NCBI GenBank assembly: GCA_017433225.1
Contig: JAFRHS010000023.1
Span: forward strand, 1 to 58,496
Source: Clostridia bacterium
GTDB lineage: Bacteria; Bacillota; Clostridia; Oscillospirales; Acutalibacteraceae
Reading direction: 5' to 3'
DNA: 58,496 nt
Below, piece after piece: positions 7,794 through 15,499 of the stretch. A program made the translations under genes and the position numbers. The notes below the pieces were generated by a model. That model was not told the origin of the DNA and did no database searches. It saw only the letters and a list, made by a program, of their open reading frames with translations. Position 1 is the first letter of the stretch; each line of letters begins with the position of its first letter.

Positions 7794-8726
7794 ATGGGAA
7801 AATACGTTGGAAAGCGGCTTTTGTCGCTTGTCCCGATCCTGCTCGGGATCACGTTCCTGACGTTTTTACTGCTGTACATCGCCCCGGGGGACCCCGCTCA
7901 AAAGCGGCTGTCCTCCAACAGCGGTGTGGCGGTCACGCAGGAGCAGATCGATAACATGAGAGAGGAAATGGGCCTGAACCGGCCCTTCCTCGTCCAATAC
8001 GGTTCCTGGCTCGGCCACGCGCTGACCGGGGACCTTGGCACGTCTTATAAAGACAGCATGCCGGTCTCCGGAAAACTCGGCCCGGCGTTCCGGCGAACGC
8101 TGATCCTGGCCGGTGTCAGCCTGCTGATCTCCCTGCTGGTCTCCATACCAACGGGCATCCTTTCTGCGGTCTACCGGGGGAGTTTCTCGGACCACCTGTT
8201 CCGACTCCTGTCGTTTGTCGGAAACTCATTGCCGAACTTTTTGCTGTCCATCCTTCTGATGTATTTCCTGTGCATCAAGGTGGACCTGTTCCCGGTCATC
8301 GCGACCGGCAGTGTCCAGGGACTGTTCCTGCCGGCGCTCGCACTGGCGATCCCGATGGCATCCCGCTTTGTCCGGCAGATCCGCGCCGAAGTGCTGGAAG
8401 AACTGGGCCGGGACTACGTCACCGGTCTTACTGCGCGCGGCGTCCGCTCTTCGTGGGTCCTGTTCCGCAATGTCCTGCGCAACGCTTCCAGTTCGATCCT
8501 GACGATCGTGGCGCTGGCGGTCGGCACGCTGATGGGCGGCAGTGTCGTCGTCGAGTCGATCTTCAACTGGCCCGGCATCGGCAAACTGGCGATGGATTCG
8601 ATCTCAGCCCGTGACTATCCCGTCATCCAGGGGTTCGTCCTCATCATGGCGGTCGTCTATGTGCTCGTCAACCTGCTCACCGATCTGTGCCACCACTGGC
8701 TCGATCCGCGGGTCGAACTGGAATAG
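7794..8726 (+). CDS. ABC transporter permease, DppB/NikB type
   Basis: This 310-residue inner-membrane permease has the usual N-terminal helix (MGKYVGKRLLSLVPILLGITFLTF), the APGDPA motif and about six helices. The BPD_transp_1 coupling (EAA) region includes FVRQIRAEVLEELGRDYVT, followed by ARGVRSSWVLFRNVLRN. It lies 3 bases after the binding-protein stop with a weak ribosome site, so translational coupling is likely. It pairs with the NikC/DppC-type permease 12 bases downstream. Confidence 0.94.
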   Translation: MGKYVGKRLLSLVPILLGITFLTFLLLYIAPGDPAQKRLSSNSGVAVTQEQIDNMREEMGLNRPFLVQYGSWLGHALTGDLGTSYKDSMPVSGKLGPAFRRTLILAGVSLLISLLVSIPTGILSAVYRGSFSDHLFRLLSFVGNSLPNFLLSILLMYFLCIKVDLFPVIATGSVQGLFLPALALAIPMASRFVRQIRAEVLEELGRDYVTGLTARGVRSSWVLFRNVLRNASSSILTIVALAVGTLMGGSVVVESIFNWPGIGKLAMDSISARDYPVIQGFVLIMAVVYVLVNLLTDLCHHWLDPRVELE

Positions 8727-8738
8727 GGGAGGCTGTCT

Positions 8739-9587
8739 ATGAATCCGTTTCGCAAGAAAGAAAAGCAGCTGACCCGGGAACAGCTTCGACGCAGAGTCCT
8801 GGTAATGCTGGCTCTGGCCGGCCTTCTGTGCGTGTTTGCACTGGCCGCCCCGTATCTGACACCCAATGACCCCAATATGCCGCACTCTGCCTATATGAAT
8901 GCTTCCCCCTGTAAGGAGTTCCCGCTCGGAGCAGACCGTTACGGGCGATGTGTCCTGTCCCGCGTCATGATCGGCGCGAAGACGTCCATCTTTTCCGCGG
9001 TCGTACTCGTGTTTATCTCCTTCGCCGCCGGTTCCCTGCTCGGGATGCTGTGCGGGTGGTACGGGGGCATTCTCGATACGCTGATCATGCGGCTCGCGGA
9101 CATCTTCCTCGCGTTCCCGCAGATGGTCCTTGCCATCGCGGTCGCCGGTGTCCTCGGCGGGAGCCTGCTCAACGCGATGATCGCCCTCGGGATCACGGGC
9201 TGGACGCTCTACGCGCGACTGGCCCGGACGCATACGATGGCGCTCAAACACGAACCCTTCATCCTGGCGGCGCAGATGAACGGCAGTTCCGGGCCGCAGA
9301 TCATGCTGCGGCATATCCTGCCGAATATGATCGGTCCGCTGACCGTCAACGCCGCCACACAGATCGGCACGAACATGATCGGCATCGCCGGCCTCAGCTT
9401 CCTGGGTCTCGGTGTCGTCCCGCCCAAAGCGGAGTGGGGCTCCATGATCAATGAGGCCCGCGCCTATCTCCAGCTGGCGCCCTGGTCGGTCTTCGTGCCG
9501 GCGGCCGCCGTCATCGTGACCGTCATGGTCTTCAATTATCTGGGCGACGCCGTTCGGGATTACTACGATGTGAGTGAGGCGAAGTGA
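8739..9587 (+). CDS. ABC transporter permease, DppC/NikC type
   Basis: This 282-residue permease has the N-terminal extension typical of the C subunit: an amphipathic start with one helix (VLVMLALAGLLCVFALAAPYLTP). This is followed by the hallmark PLGADRYGRCVLSRVMIGAKTS and the ARLARTHTMALKHEPFILAAQ coupling loop. It forms the membrane channel with the preceding permease. A good GGGGAGG site precedes the ATG. Its stop overlaps the start of the ATPase gene (TGATG). Confidence 0.94.
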   Translation: MNPFRKKEKQLTREQLRRRVLVMLALAGLLCVFALAAPYLTPNDPNMPHSAYMNASPCKEFPLGADRYGRCVLSRVMIGAKTSIFSAVVLVFISFAAGSLLGMLCGWYGGILDTLIMRLADIFLAFPQMVLAIAVAGVLGGSLLNAMIALGITGWTLYARLARTHTMALKHEPFILAAQMNGSSGPQIMLRHILPNMIGPLTVNAATQIGTNMIGIAGLSFLGLGVVPPKAEWGSMINEARAYLQLAPWSVFVPAAAVIVTVMVFNYLGDAVRDYYDVSEAK

Positions 9588-11218
9588 TGGCAAAGACAAA
9601 AACGATCAAAGCGGTCCGTGCGGTCACTGCCCGTACATCGCCGCAGAAAGAAAGCCTCCTCTCGATGAAGGACCTGCGTGTCTCGTACGGCGAGTTTGAA
9701 GCGCTGCACGGCTACTCTCTGGAACTGGCTCCGGGGGAGATCCACTGCATTGCCGGTGAGTCGGGTTCCGGGAAATCCACCATCCTGAAAGCGCTGCTGG
9801 GACTGACTTCCTACTCCGCAGAGGTGACCGGCGGATCCATGACGTTCGCCGGACAGGATGTTCTCGCGATGAGCGACCGGGAACGGAGGGATCTGCTCGG
9901 CGATGAGATCGGCCTGATCGCGCAGAACCCGGCCGCCTCCTTCAACCCGCTGCGGACGTTCCGTGTCCAGTTCAGAGAAACACTGGAGAGCCACGGCAAG
10001 AAACTCGACGAACATGAAGTCTTCCATGTGTTCAAAACGCTTGGCCTGCCCACCGACGGGCGTGTCCTGTCGAGCTGTCCCTATGAAGTCAGCGGCGGGA
10101 TGTGTCAGAGGGTGGCGATCGCGCTCCTGATGCTGCTGAAACCGCGGCTGCTCCTCTGCGACGAAGTGACCTCTGCTCTGGACGTCACGACCCAGAAACA
10201 GGTGGCGGACGAACTGCTGCGTCTGCGGGATGAGACCGGAATGGCGATCCTTCTGGTCACACACAATCTCGGACTGGCGGCTTACATGGCGGATACCATC
10301 AGTGTCCTCCTGGACGGGGACTGCGTAGAGTCCGGCCCCGTCGGCGGGCATTACCGGAACGGCGCGCCCGGCGTCCTGTCGACTCCGTCCCATGAATACA
10401 CGAAAAAACTGCTGCACGATGTGGCCGACTTTGAAGATGACCTGAGGCTGAGAACGGCCTTTGCGTCGGATGTCCCCATGGCCGTACAGCTGTCCGATGT
10501 CCACAAGTCATACCGGGTCCGCGGCAACGAAGTGCAGGCACTGAAATGTGTCGACCTCAACCTGTACCGGGGCGAGGTCCTCGGCATCGTCGGTGAGTCC
10601 GGCTCCGGAAAGACCACGATCCTGCGGCAGGTCTGCGGCATGGAGACCCCGGAGTTGGGCGATGTACGCCTCGAAGGAAAATGCCAGTTCATCTTCCAGG
10701 ACGCCTATGCCTCGTTCGACCCGAGGATGACGATCCGGCAGTCGCTCTATGAGAGCATCCGGAATGCCGCGAAGCGGGACGGAAAGCCGTCTCGGCGCGG
10801 CAGCAGTGTACCGGAATACGATGAGCGGATCCGGACCTACCTCGAACAGGTCGGCCTTTCGGAGGAACTCCTGGACCGGTTCCCGTCCCGTCTGTCCGGC
10901 GGTCAGTGCCAGCGCATGGCCATCGCCCGGGCGCTGGTGGGAGACCCGGAAGTGCTCCTCTGCGACGAGATCACGTCCGCGCTCGACGTCACCGCACAGA
11001 GGGAAGTCGTCGAGTTGCTGGTACGGCTCCAGAAGGAACTGGACCTGTCCATCCTCTTTGTCTCCCATGACCTCGCACTGGTCCACAGTTTCTGCGACCG
11101 GATCCTCGTTTTGAAGAGCGGGGAAGTGGTCACCTGCGGAGAGGCGGGAGAGGTCATCCGGAACACGGAAGAACCCTATACGAAACAACTGCTCGACTCG
11201 GTCCTCACGGTCCGATAA
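9587..11218 (+). CDS. Fused double ATP-binding protein of a peptide/nickel ABC importer
   Basis: One 543-residue chain carries two ABC ATPase domains, equal to DppD plus DppF (or NikD plus NikE). Domain 1 has Walker A GESGSGKST at 57-65, signature VSGGMCQR and Walker B LLLCDEVTSALD. Domain 2 has Walker A GESGSGKTT at 336-344, signature LSGGQCQR and VLLCDEITSALD. Both Walker B segments read CDE rather than the usual ADEP, but the catalytic Glu is present in each. The ATG at 9587 has GTGAGG eight bases upstream. Two-in-one ATPases of this class are known, for example GsiA and YejF. It completes a full importer and ends the operon. Confidence 0.94.
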   Translation: MAKTKTIKAVRAVTARTSPQKESLLSMKDLRVSYGEFEALHGYSLELAPGEIHCIAGESGSGKSTILKALLGLTSYSAEVTGGSMTFAGQDVLAMSDRERRDLLGDEIGLIAQNPAASFNPLRTFRVQFRETLESHGKKLDEHEVFHVFKTLGLPTDGRVLSSCPYEVSGGMCQRVAIALLMLLKPRLLLCDEVTSALDVTTQKQVADELLRLRDETGMAILLVTHNLGLAAYMADTISVLLDGDCVESGPVGGHYRNGAPGVLSTPSHEYTKKLLHDVADFEDDLRLRTAFASDVPMAVQLSDVHKSYRVRGNEVQALKCVDLNLYRGEVLGIVGESGSGKTTILRQVCGMETPELGDVRLEGKCQFIFQDAYASFDPRMTIRQSLYESIRNAAKRDGKPSRRGSSVPEYDERIRTYLEQVGLSEELLDRFPSRLSGGQCQRMAIARALVGDPEVLLCDEITSALDVTAQREVVELLVRLQKELDLSILFVSHDLALVHSFCDRILVLKSGEVVTCGEAGEVIRNTEEPYTKQLLDSVLTVR

Positions 11219-11229
11219 GAGAAAAGAAA

Positions 11230-11261
11230 AACGACCGTATTGCGTGTGCAATGCGGTCGTT
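11230..11261. terminator. Bidirectional terminator between convergent genes
   Basis: A 14-bp stem with one mismatch (AACGACCGTATTGC at 11230-11243, GCAATGCGGTCGTT at 11248-11261) has T-rich flanks on both strands. It serves the ABC transporter operon and the convergent AspT-like gene. Confidence 0.85.
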
Positions 11262-11289
11262 CTGTTTTGGTTGGCTGATCGCCCCGGTG

Positions 11290-12486
11290 TTACAGGAACA
11301 TGATCATCAGCTTGGACGCGAGGACGATCGTGATGAGGGCGATGGGGTAGGTGGAGGCATAGGCTGCCGCCACGTTCTCGGTGCCGGCCGTGGAGATGAG
11401 GGTGCCGAGGGCCGGGGTCGAGGTCATGCCGCCGCAGAGAGAACCGAGGTTGTTGAGCAGCGGGAGCTTCAGGACTTTCTTCGCGAAGAAGTAGCCGATG
11501 AACATCGGGATGAGGGTCATGAGGACGCCGTAGAAGAAATAGATGGGCTTGAAGTACATGACGAAGCTCGCACCACCGGCGACGCCGGCGCCGATGAGGA
11601 AGAGGACAAGGCCCAGTTCCCGGAACACTTTGAGGGTGCTCTCTTTCGGCATGAAGTTGATGCGCCCGATGCGTCCGAAGTGGCCGAAGACCAGCGCGAC
11701 CAGAAGGCAGCCGCCGGTGACGGTCAGCGAGAAGCCGCCGGCACTGATACAGCCGAGGATGATGCCGAGCATGGCGGCAACGGAGAACGCGGCAATGCCG
11801 AATTCGTCGAGTTGGATGAGTTCGACTTCCTCCTCTTCCGTCTCTTCCGCTTCGATCATGATCTTCTGACGTTCGACACGCATGTCCGCTTTCGTGAACT
11901 TCGGGACCAGCTGGACGAACAGGACGACGCCGATGACGCCGAAGAGATAGGCGATACCATGTCCGACCGCGACCGGATCCTCCAGCGCGGGGCCGACCGC
12001 TTCCTTGGCCGCCGAGAAGGCGGGGGTGGAGGTCAGGGCACCGGAAAGAAGGCCGACGATGAGGGCTTTGAAGGACTCATGGTCTTCTCCTCTGCCGCCG
12101 ATCAGGATGATGAGGATGGTGACGAGACAGGATGACAGGATGATGATGAGTCCCAGTGAGATGTAGGACTTGAAGTTTTTCTTGAGGTTCCGGAAAAAGC
12201 TCGGACCGGCGATGAACCCGACCGAGGTGACGAAGAAGACCAGACCGATGTTCTCGATGATCTTCAGCGCTTCCTTGACGAAGGTGATCTCCGAAACGAC
12301 GAGGTTCGGTTCCAGCGAGTGATAGAAAAACGCGCCGTAGATGAGGGCGACGATGAAGACGCCGGCGGAACCGAGGCTGACCCCTTTGATGGTGACGCGG
12401 CCGAGCAGGTAGCCGGCGGCGAGGATGAGGAGCACCGTAAAGGTCAGATAGGTGATGGACTTGATGGTGAGCAGTCCCAATGCCAT
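11290..12486 (-). CDS. AspT/YidE-like transporter lacking its regulatory domains
   Basis: This 398-residue membrane protein has two internally repeated halves of the AspT/YidE (AAEx, Asp-Al_Ex) family. Each ends in the same signature: GLLSGALTSTPAFSAA near residue 145 and CGGMTSTPALG near residue 360. Family members such as the aspartate:alanine exchanger usually have 540-560 residues with two cytosolic TrkA-C domains between the halves. Here only a short acidic linker (EAEETEEEEVELIQ) remains. It probably exchanges amino acids or other carboxylates. The shortening is clean, in frame and without stop codons, so it looks like a natural short form. It has its own promoter. Confidence 0.85.
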   Translation of the reverse strand: MALGLLTIKSITYLTFTVLLILAAGYLLGRVTIKGVSLGSAGVFIVALIYGAFFYHSLEPNLVVSEITFVKEALKIIENIGLVFFVTSVGFIAGPSFFRNLKKNFKSYISLGLIIILSSCLVTILIILIGGRGEDHESFKALIVGLLSGALTSTPAFSAAKEAVGPALEDPVAVGHGIAYLFGVIGVVLFVQLVPKFTKADMRVERQKIMIEAEETEEEEVELIQLDEFGIAAFSVAAMLGIILGCISAGGFSLTVTGGCLLVALVFGHFGRIGRINFMPKESTLKVFRELGLVLFLIGAGVAGGASFVMYFKPIYFFYGVLMTLIPMFIGYFFAKKVLKLPLLNNLGSLCGGMTSTPALGTLISTAGTENVAAAYASTYPIALITIVLASKLMIMFL

Positions 12487-12526
12487 AAAGACAACATTCC
12501 TTTCTCAAACTTCTCCAATAGAACGA

Positions 12527-12541
12527 GGACATGGATTGTCC
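12527..12541. promoter_or_regulatory. Candidate operator near the AspT-like gene start site
   Basis: GGACA-TGGAT-TGTCC is a 5-bp inverted repeat with a 5-base centre. It lies just downstream of the -10 box at 12552-12557 (minus strand), about where transcription would begin. The regulator is unknown, and short palindromes like this can arise by chance. Confidence 0.3.
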
Positions 12542-12551
12542 TAATAAATGG

Positions 12552-12580
12552 ATTATATAAAAGGACACCGTCTTTTTCAA
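12552..12580 (-). promoter_or_regulatory. Promoter of the AspT-like gene
   Basis: On the minus strand TTGAAA is followed after exactly 17 bases by a perfect TATAAT. The ATG lies 65 bases downstream. Confidence 0.8.
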
Positions 12581-12643
12581 TAGAACTGTTAACTTTTTCA
12601 CACAACTATCCAAAAATGATAAAAACAACATGACGAAACAAGG

Positions 12644-12675
12644 AAAACCCTCTCCGGAGCCCCGGAGAGGGTTTT
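12644..12675 (-). terminator. Terminator of the GGGtGRT operon
   Basis: A 14-bp perfect stem (AAAACCCTCTCCGG/CCGGAGAGGGTTTT) has a 4-base loop and lies 28 bases past the GGGtGRT stop codon. Confidence 0.85.
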
Positions 12676-12702
12676 CGTGCCTGGAATGTAGGAAGTACAG
12701 AA

Positions 12703-13713
12703 TCAGAATTTGCCGGCTTTCGCAGCTTCTTCGACAGAAACAGCGACCGCAACGGTGGCACCGACCATGGGGTTGTTGCCCATGCCGATGAGACCCATCA
12801 TTTCGACGTGTGCCGGAACGGAGGAGGAACCTGCGAACTGGGCGTCGGAATGCATACGACCGAGGGTGTCGGTCATACCGTAGGAAGCGGGGCCTGCGGC
12901 CATGTTGTCGGGGTGAAGAGTACGGCCTGTGCCGCCGCCGGAAGCGACGGAGAAGTACTTCTTGCCCTGAAGGACGCATTCTTTCTTGTAAGTGCCCGCG
13001 ACCGGATGCTGGAAACGGGTCGGGTTGGTGGAGTTACCGGTGATGGAGACACCGACGTTCTCGAGATGCATGATGGCAACGCCTTCGACGACGTCGTCGG
13101 CACCATAGCAGCGGACGGAAGCGCGGACACCGTCAGAGTAAGGAGTCTCTTTGATGACTTTGACTTCGCCCGAGAAGTAGTCCATCTTGGTCTCGACATG
13201 AGTGAAACCGTTGATTCTCGAGATGATCTGAGCGGCGTCTTTACCAAGACCGTTCAGGATGACGCGGAGGGGCTTCTCGCGGACGACGTTCGCCTTGGAA
13301 GCGATACCGATGGCGCCTTCCGCTGCTGCGAAGGACTCATGACCTGCCAGGAAGCAGAAGCACTCGGTCTCTTCTTCGAGGAGCATCTTGCCAAGGTTGC
13401 CGTGGCCGAGACCGACTTTTCTGTGGTCGGCGACGGAGCCGGGGATGCAGAATGCCTGAAGGCCTTCGCCAATGGCGGCAGCCGCTTCGGACGCTTTTCT
13501 GCAGCCCTTCTTGATGGCGATGGCAGCACCGACGGTGTATGCCCAGCATGCGTTTTCGAAGCAGATGGGCTGGATGCCTTTGACCATTTCATAGACGTCG
13601 AGGCCGGCGTCTTTCGTGATTTTCTCAGCTTCTTCGATGTCCTTGATGCCATACTGATTGAGGACAGCGGTGATCTGATCGATTCTTCTTTCGTAGTTTT
13701 CAAACAGTGCCAT
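12703..13713 (-). CDS. GGGtGRT protein
   Basis: This 336-residue soluble protein belongs to the conserved anaerobe family named after its SGGGTGRT motif, here at about residues 258-265. No biochemical role is known to me. Other conserved stretches are LGHGNLGKMLLEEETECFCFLAGHESFAAAEGA (centre) and IGMGNNPMVGATVAVAVS (end), both rich in Gly. Several Cys, His and Asp residues could bind metal or a cofactor. The start at 13713 has AAAGGAG at the right distance; a longer frame to 13740 would overlap the upstream gene. It follows the IscU-like scaffold by 7 bases, so the two proteins are very probably made together. Confidence 0.85.
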   Translation of the reverse strand: MALFENYERRIDQITAVLNQYGIKDIEEAEKITKDAGLDVYEMVKGIQPICFENACWAYTVGAAIAIKKGCRKASEAAAAIGEGLQAFCIPGSVADHRKVGLGHGNLGKMLLEEETECFCFLAGHESFAAAEGAIGIASKANVVREKPLRVILNGLGKDAAQIISRINGFTHVETKMDYFSGEVKVIKETPYSDGVRASVRCYGADDVVEGVAIMHLENVGVSITGNSTNPTRFQHPVAGTYKKECVLQGKKYFSVASGGGTGRTLHPDNMAAGPASYGMTDTLGRMHSDAQFAGSSSVPAHVEMMGLIGMGNNPMVGATVAVAVSVEEAAKAGKF

Positions 13714-13720
13714 GATCAAA

Positions 13721-14413
13721 TCACTCCTTTCTCGGGTCAATAAGCTTCACAGCGTCCTGGACGCGGCCGTACTGACCGGAAGCTTTTTCCCACGCGGTAT
13801 TCGGATCGTCTCCGTTTTTGATGAAATCGGTCATTTTGCCAAGGCTGACAAATTTGTAGCCGATGACTTCGTTGTTGGCGTCGAGGGCCAGGTCGGTGAC
13901 ATAGCCTTCTGCCATTTCAAGGTAACGGACACCTTTGGCTTTGGTGCCGTACATGGTGCCGACCTGGGAACGAAGGCCTTTGCCGAGGTCTTCAAGGCCT
14001 GCGCCGATGGAAAGACCGTCATCAGAGAATGCACTCTGGGTACGGCCGTAAACGATCTGAAGGAACAGTTCACGCATGGCGACGTTGATGGCGTCACAGA
14101 CGAGGTCGGTGTTCAGGGCTTCCAGAATGGTCTTGCCCTGAAGGATCTCGGCGGCCATAGCGGCGGAATGGGTCATTCCGGAGCAGCCGATGGTCTCGAC
14201 GAGAGCTTCCTCGATGATACCTTCTTTGACGTTGAGGGAGAGTTTGCAGCAGCCCTGCTGCGGTGCACACCAGCCAATACCATGGGTAAAGCCGGAGATG
14301 TCACTGATCTGTTTTGCGCTGACCCATTTTCCCTCTTCGGGGATGGGGGCCGGATCGTGCTTCGCGCCTTTGGCGACGGGGCACATGTTCTGTACTTCTG
14401 TGGTGTAAATCAT
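13721..14413 (-). CDS. IscU/NifU-like iron-sulfur scaffold protein
   Basis: This 230-residue protein has an N-terminal half that follows the IscU/NifU-N fold. CAPQQGCCKLSLNV (Cys49, Cys55, Cys56) matches the first ligand loop, ETIGCSGMTHSAAMAAEI (Cys77) the second, and LVCDAINVAMREL (Cys106) the third. All three ligand positions of a [2Fe-2S]/[4Fe-4S] assembly scaffold are therefore present. The C-terminal 100 residues (from SDDGLSIG) are not part of IscU and have no function I recognise. No cysteine desulfurase or sulfur donor is nearby. ATG at 14413 is chosen because AAGGAAGGAG lies upstream; an earlier TTG abuts the ribosome site. It forms a two-gene operon with the GGGtGRT gene. Confidence 0.82.
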   Translation of the reverse strand: MIYTTEVQNMCPVAKGAKHDPAPIPEEGKWVSAKQISDISGFTHGIGWCAPQQGCCKLSLNVKEGIIEEALVETIGCSGMTHSAAMAAEILQGKTILEALNTDLVCDAINVAMRELFLQIVYGRTQSAFSDDGLSIGAGLEDLGKGLRSQVGTMYGTKAKGVRYLEMAEGYVTDLALDANNEVIGYKFVSLGKMTDFIKNGDDPNTAWEKASGQYGRVQDAVKLIDPRKE

Positions 14414-14504
14414 GTTCGACCACAACTCCTTCCTTACGGATTCATTTGGGCAGAAAGCAGACGACTGCGGCAGACCGCAATTGTCACACTATTAACGTAT
14501 TCCC

Positions 14505-14540
14505 ACTAGTAATGTTCTCATAAATATAGCAACTAGTCAA
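14505..14540 (-). promoter_or_regulatory. Candidate regulated promoter of the scaffold/GGGtGRT operon
   Basis: On the minus strand TTGACT (14535-14540) is followed 18 bases later by a weak AACATT. Two copies of the self-complementary word ACTAGT (14505-14510 and 14532-14537), 27 bases apart, flank the presumed core. They could be half-sites for a regulator, but none can be named from the sequence. Confidence 0.35.
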
Positions 14541-14597
14541 CGGTTTTGCCGTGGAAATCCCATTTTCTTTTTTTGCTTTCCAAAGGTTTTTTAACAG

Positions 14598-14627
14598 TTG
14601 ACCACTTCTGTAAAGGTATGGTATGAT
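14598..14627 (+). promoter_or_regulatory. Promoter of the YhhN-family gene
   Basis: TTGACC, an 18-base spacer and TATGAT lie 43 bases before the ATG at 14671. Confidence 0.65.
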
Positions 14628-14670
14628 GTCGTTGTCCGAACAAATACACCGATTGTGAGAGGAGACTGTA

Positions 14671-15351
14671 ATGACGATCGCATCTTATGCGTTCCTGATC
14701 CTGTATTTCATTTTCTCCGGCATCCATCTGGCCGACAGCTGGAAAGACGATGCCGCGGCACGGAAGAAAACCAAGCCTTTCCTGCTCATTTTCCTCATCC
14801 TGTTTTATGTGACGGCCGCCCGGGCGAAGGGCGGGACCGAATACCACCTGCTTCTGGCGCTCATCACGAGCTGGCTCGGCGATGTACTGCTCATCCCGAA
14901 AGGCCACCACTGGTTCGCCCTCGGAGGCGTTGCCTTCGGCGCGTCCCATGTCTTCTTCATTCTGGTCTATACGCAGAACATCATCTTTGAGGGCATGCAC
15001 TGGTGGCTCGTCATCCCGATCGCGCTGATCTACTTTGCCGTCGCGTTCGCCGTCATCGTCGCTGTCCAGCCGACGACCCCGAAGATCATGGTCGGCCCCA
15101 TGTATGTTTATCTTCTGGCCAACGCCACCATGAACTCGTTCGCCCTCATGCAGCTCATCACGCACCGTACTCCCGGCACCGTCGTCGCGTTCCTCGGTGC
15201 TCTGCTGTTCTTCATCTCGGACTGCACCCTGTTCCTTGTCCGGTACTATAAGAAGAACGAAGACCTCATTTTCCACAAGCACTTCACGGTCATGCTCACG
15301 TACCTGGCCGGTGAGCTCCTCATCGTCATCGGTATGCTGATGCAGGCGTGA
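14671..15351 (+). CDS. YhhN-family membrane protein (lysoplasmalogenase-like)
   Basis: This 226-residue protein has about eight membrane helices and the YhhN/TMEM86 family signatures LITSWLGDVLLIPKG and GALLFFISDCTLF. The paired acidic residues (Asp in LGDV, Asp in ISDC) are the conserved polar positions. Characterised relatives cleave the vinyl-ether bond of lysoplasmalogen. Plasmalogens occur in anaerobic Clostridia, so a lipid role is plausible but unproven. A GAGAGGAG site precedes the ATG. It stands alone between its own promoter and terminator. Confidence 0.85.
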   Translation: MTIASYAFLILYFIFSGIHLADSWKDDAAARKKTKPFLLIFLILFYVTAARAKGGTEYHLLLALITSWLGDVLLIPKGHHWFALGGVAFGASHVFFILVYTQNIIFEGMHWWLVIPIALIYFAVAFAVIVAVQPTTPKIMVGPMYVYLLANATMNSFALMQLITHRTPGTVVAFLGALLFFISDCTLFLVRYYKKNEDLIFHKHFTVMLTYLAGELLIVIGMLMQA

Positions 15352-15370
15352 GGTACATCGCCCAAACCAA

Positions 15371-15410
15371 AGAGACCTTTTCCCGAATCGGGAAGAGGTC
15401 TTTTCTTTTT
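15371..15410 (+). terminator. Terminator after the YhhN-family gene
   Basis: The long stem GACCTTTTCCCG/CGGGAAGAGGTC (15374-15400) has a 3-base loop and is followed by TTTTCTTTTTTG. Confidence 0.85.
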
Positions 15411-15421
15411 TGTAAACTTCA

Positions 15422-15460
15422 TTGCATTTGAGTGCATTTCCATTGCAACTGTGCTACAAT
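15422..15460 (+). promoter_or_regulatory. Promoter region of feoAB with inverted TTGCA repeats
   Basis: An extended -10 element (TGCTACAAT, ending 15460) lies 39 bases before the start codon, with no good -35 box at 17 bases. Immediately upstream are TTGCA (15423-15427) and TGCAA (15444-15448) in inverted orientation, with a TGCAT copy between. This could be the site of an iron-responsive repressor, but it does not match the classical Fur or DtxR box. Confidence 0.4.
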
Positions 15461-15499
15461 GAGTCGGTAATAACCCTATGCTAACTGATGAGGATATTT

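Noticed and set aside
15404-15499. Classical Fur box before feoAB
   Set aside because: No match to the GATAATGATAATC-type consensus or its 7-1-7 form was visible.
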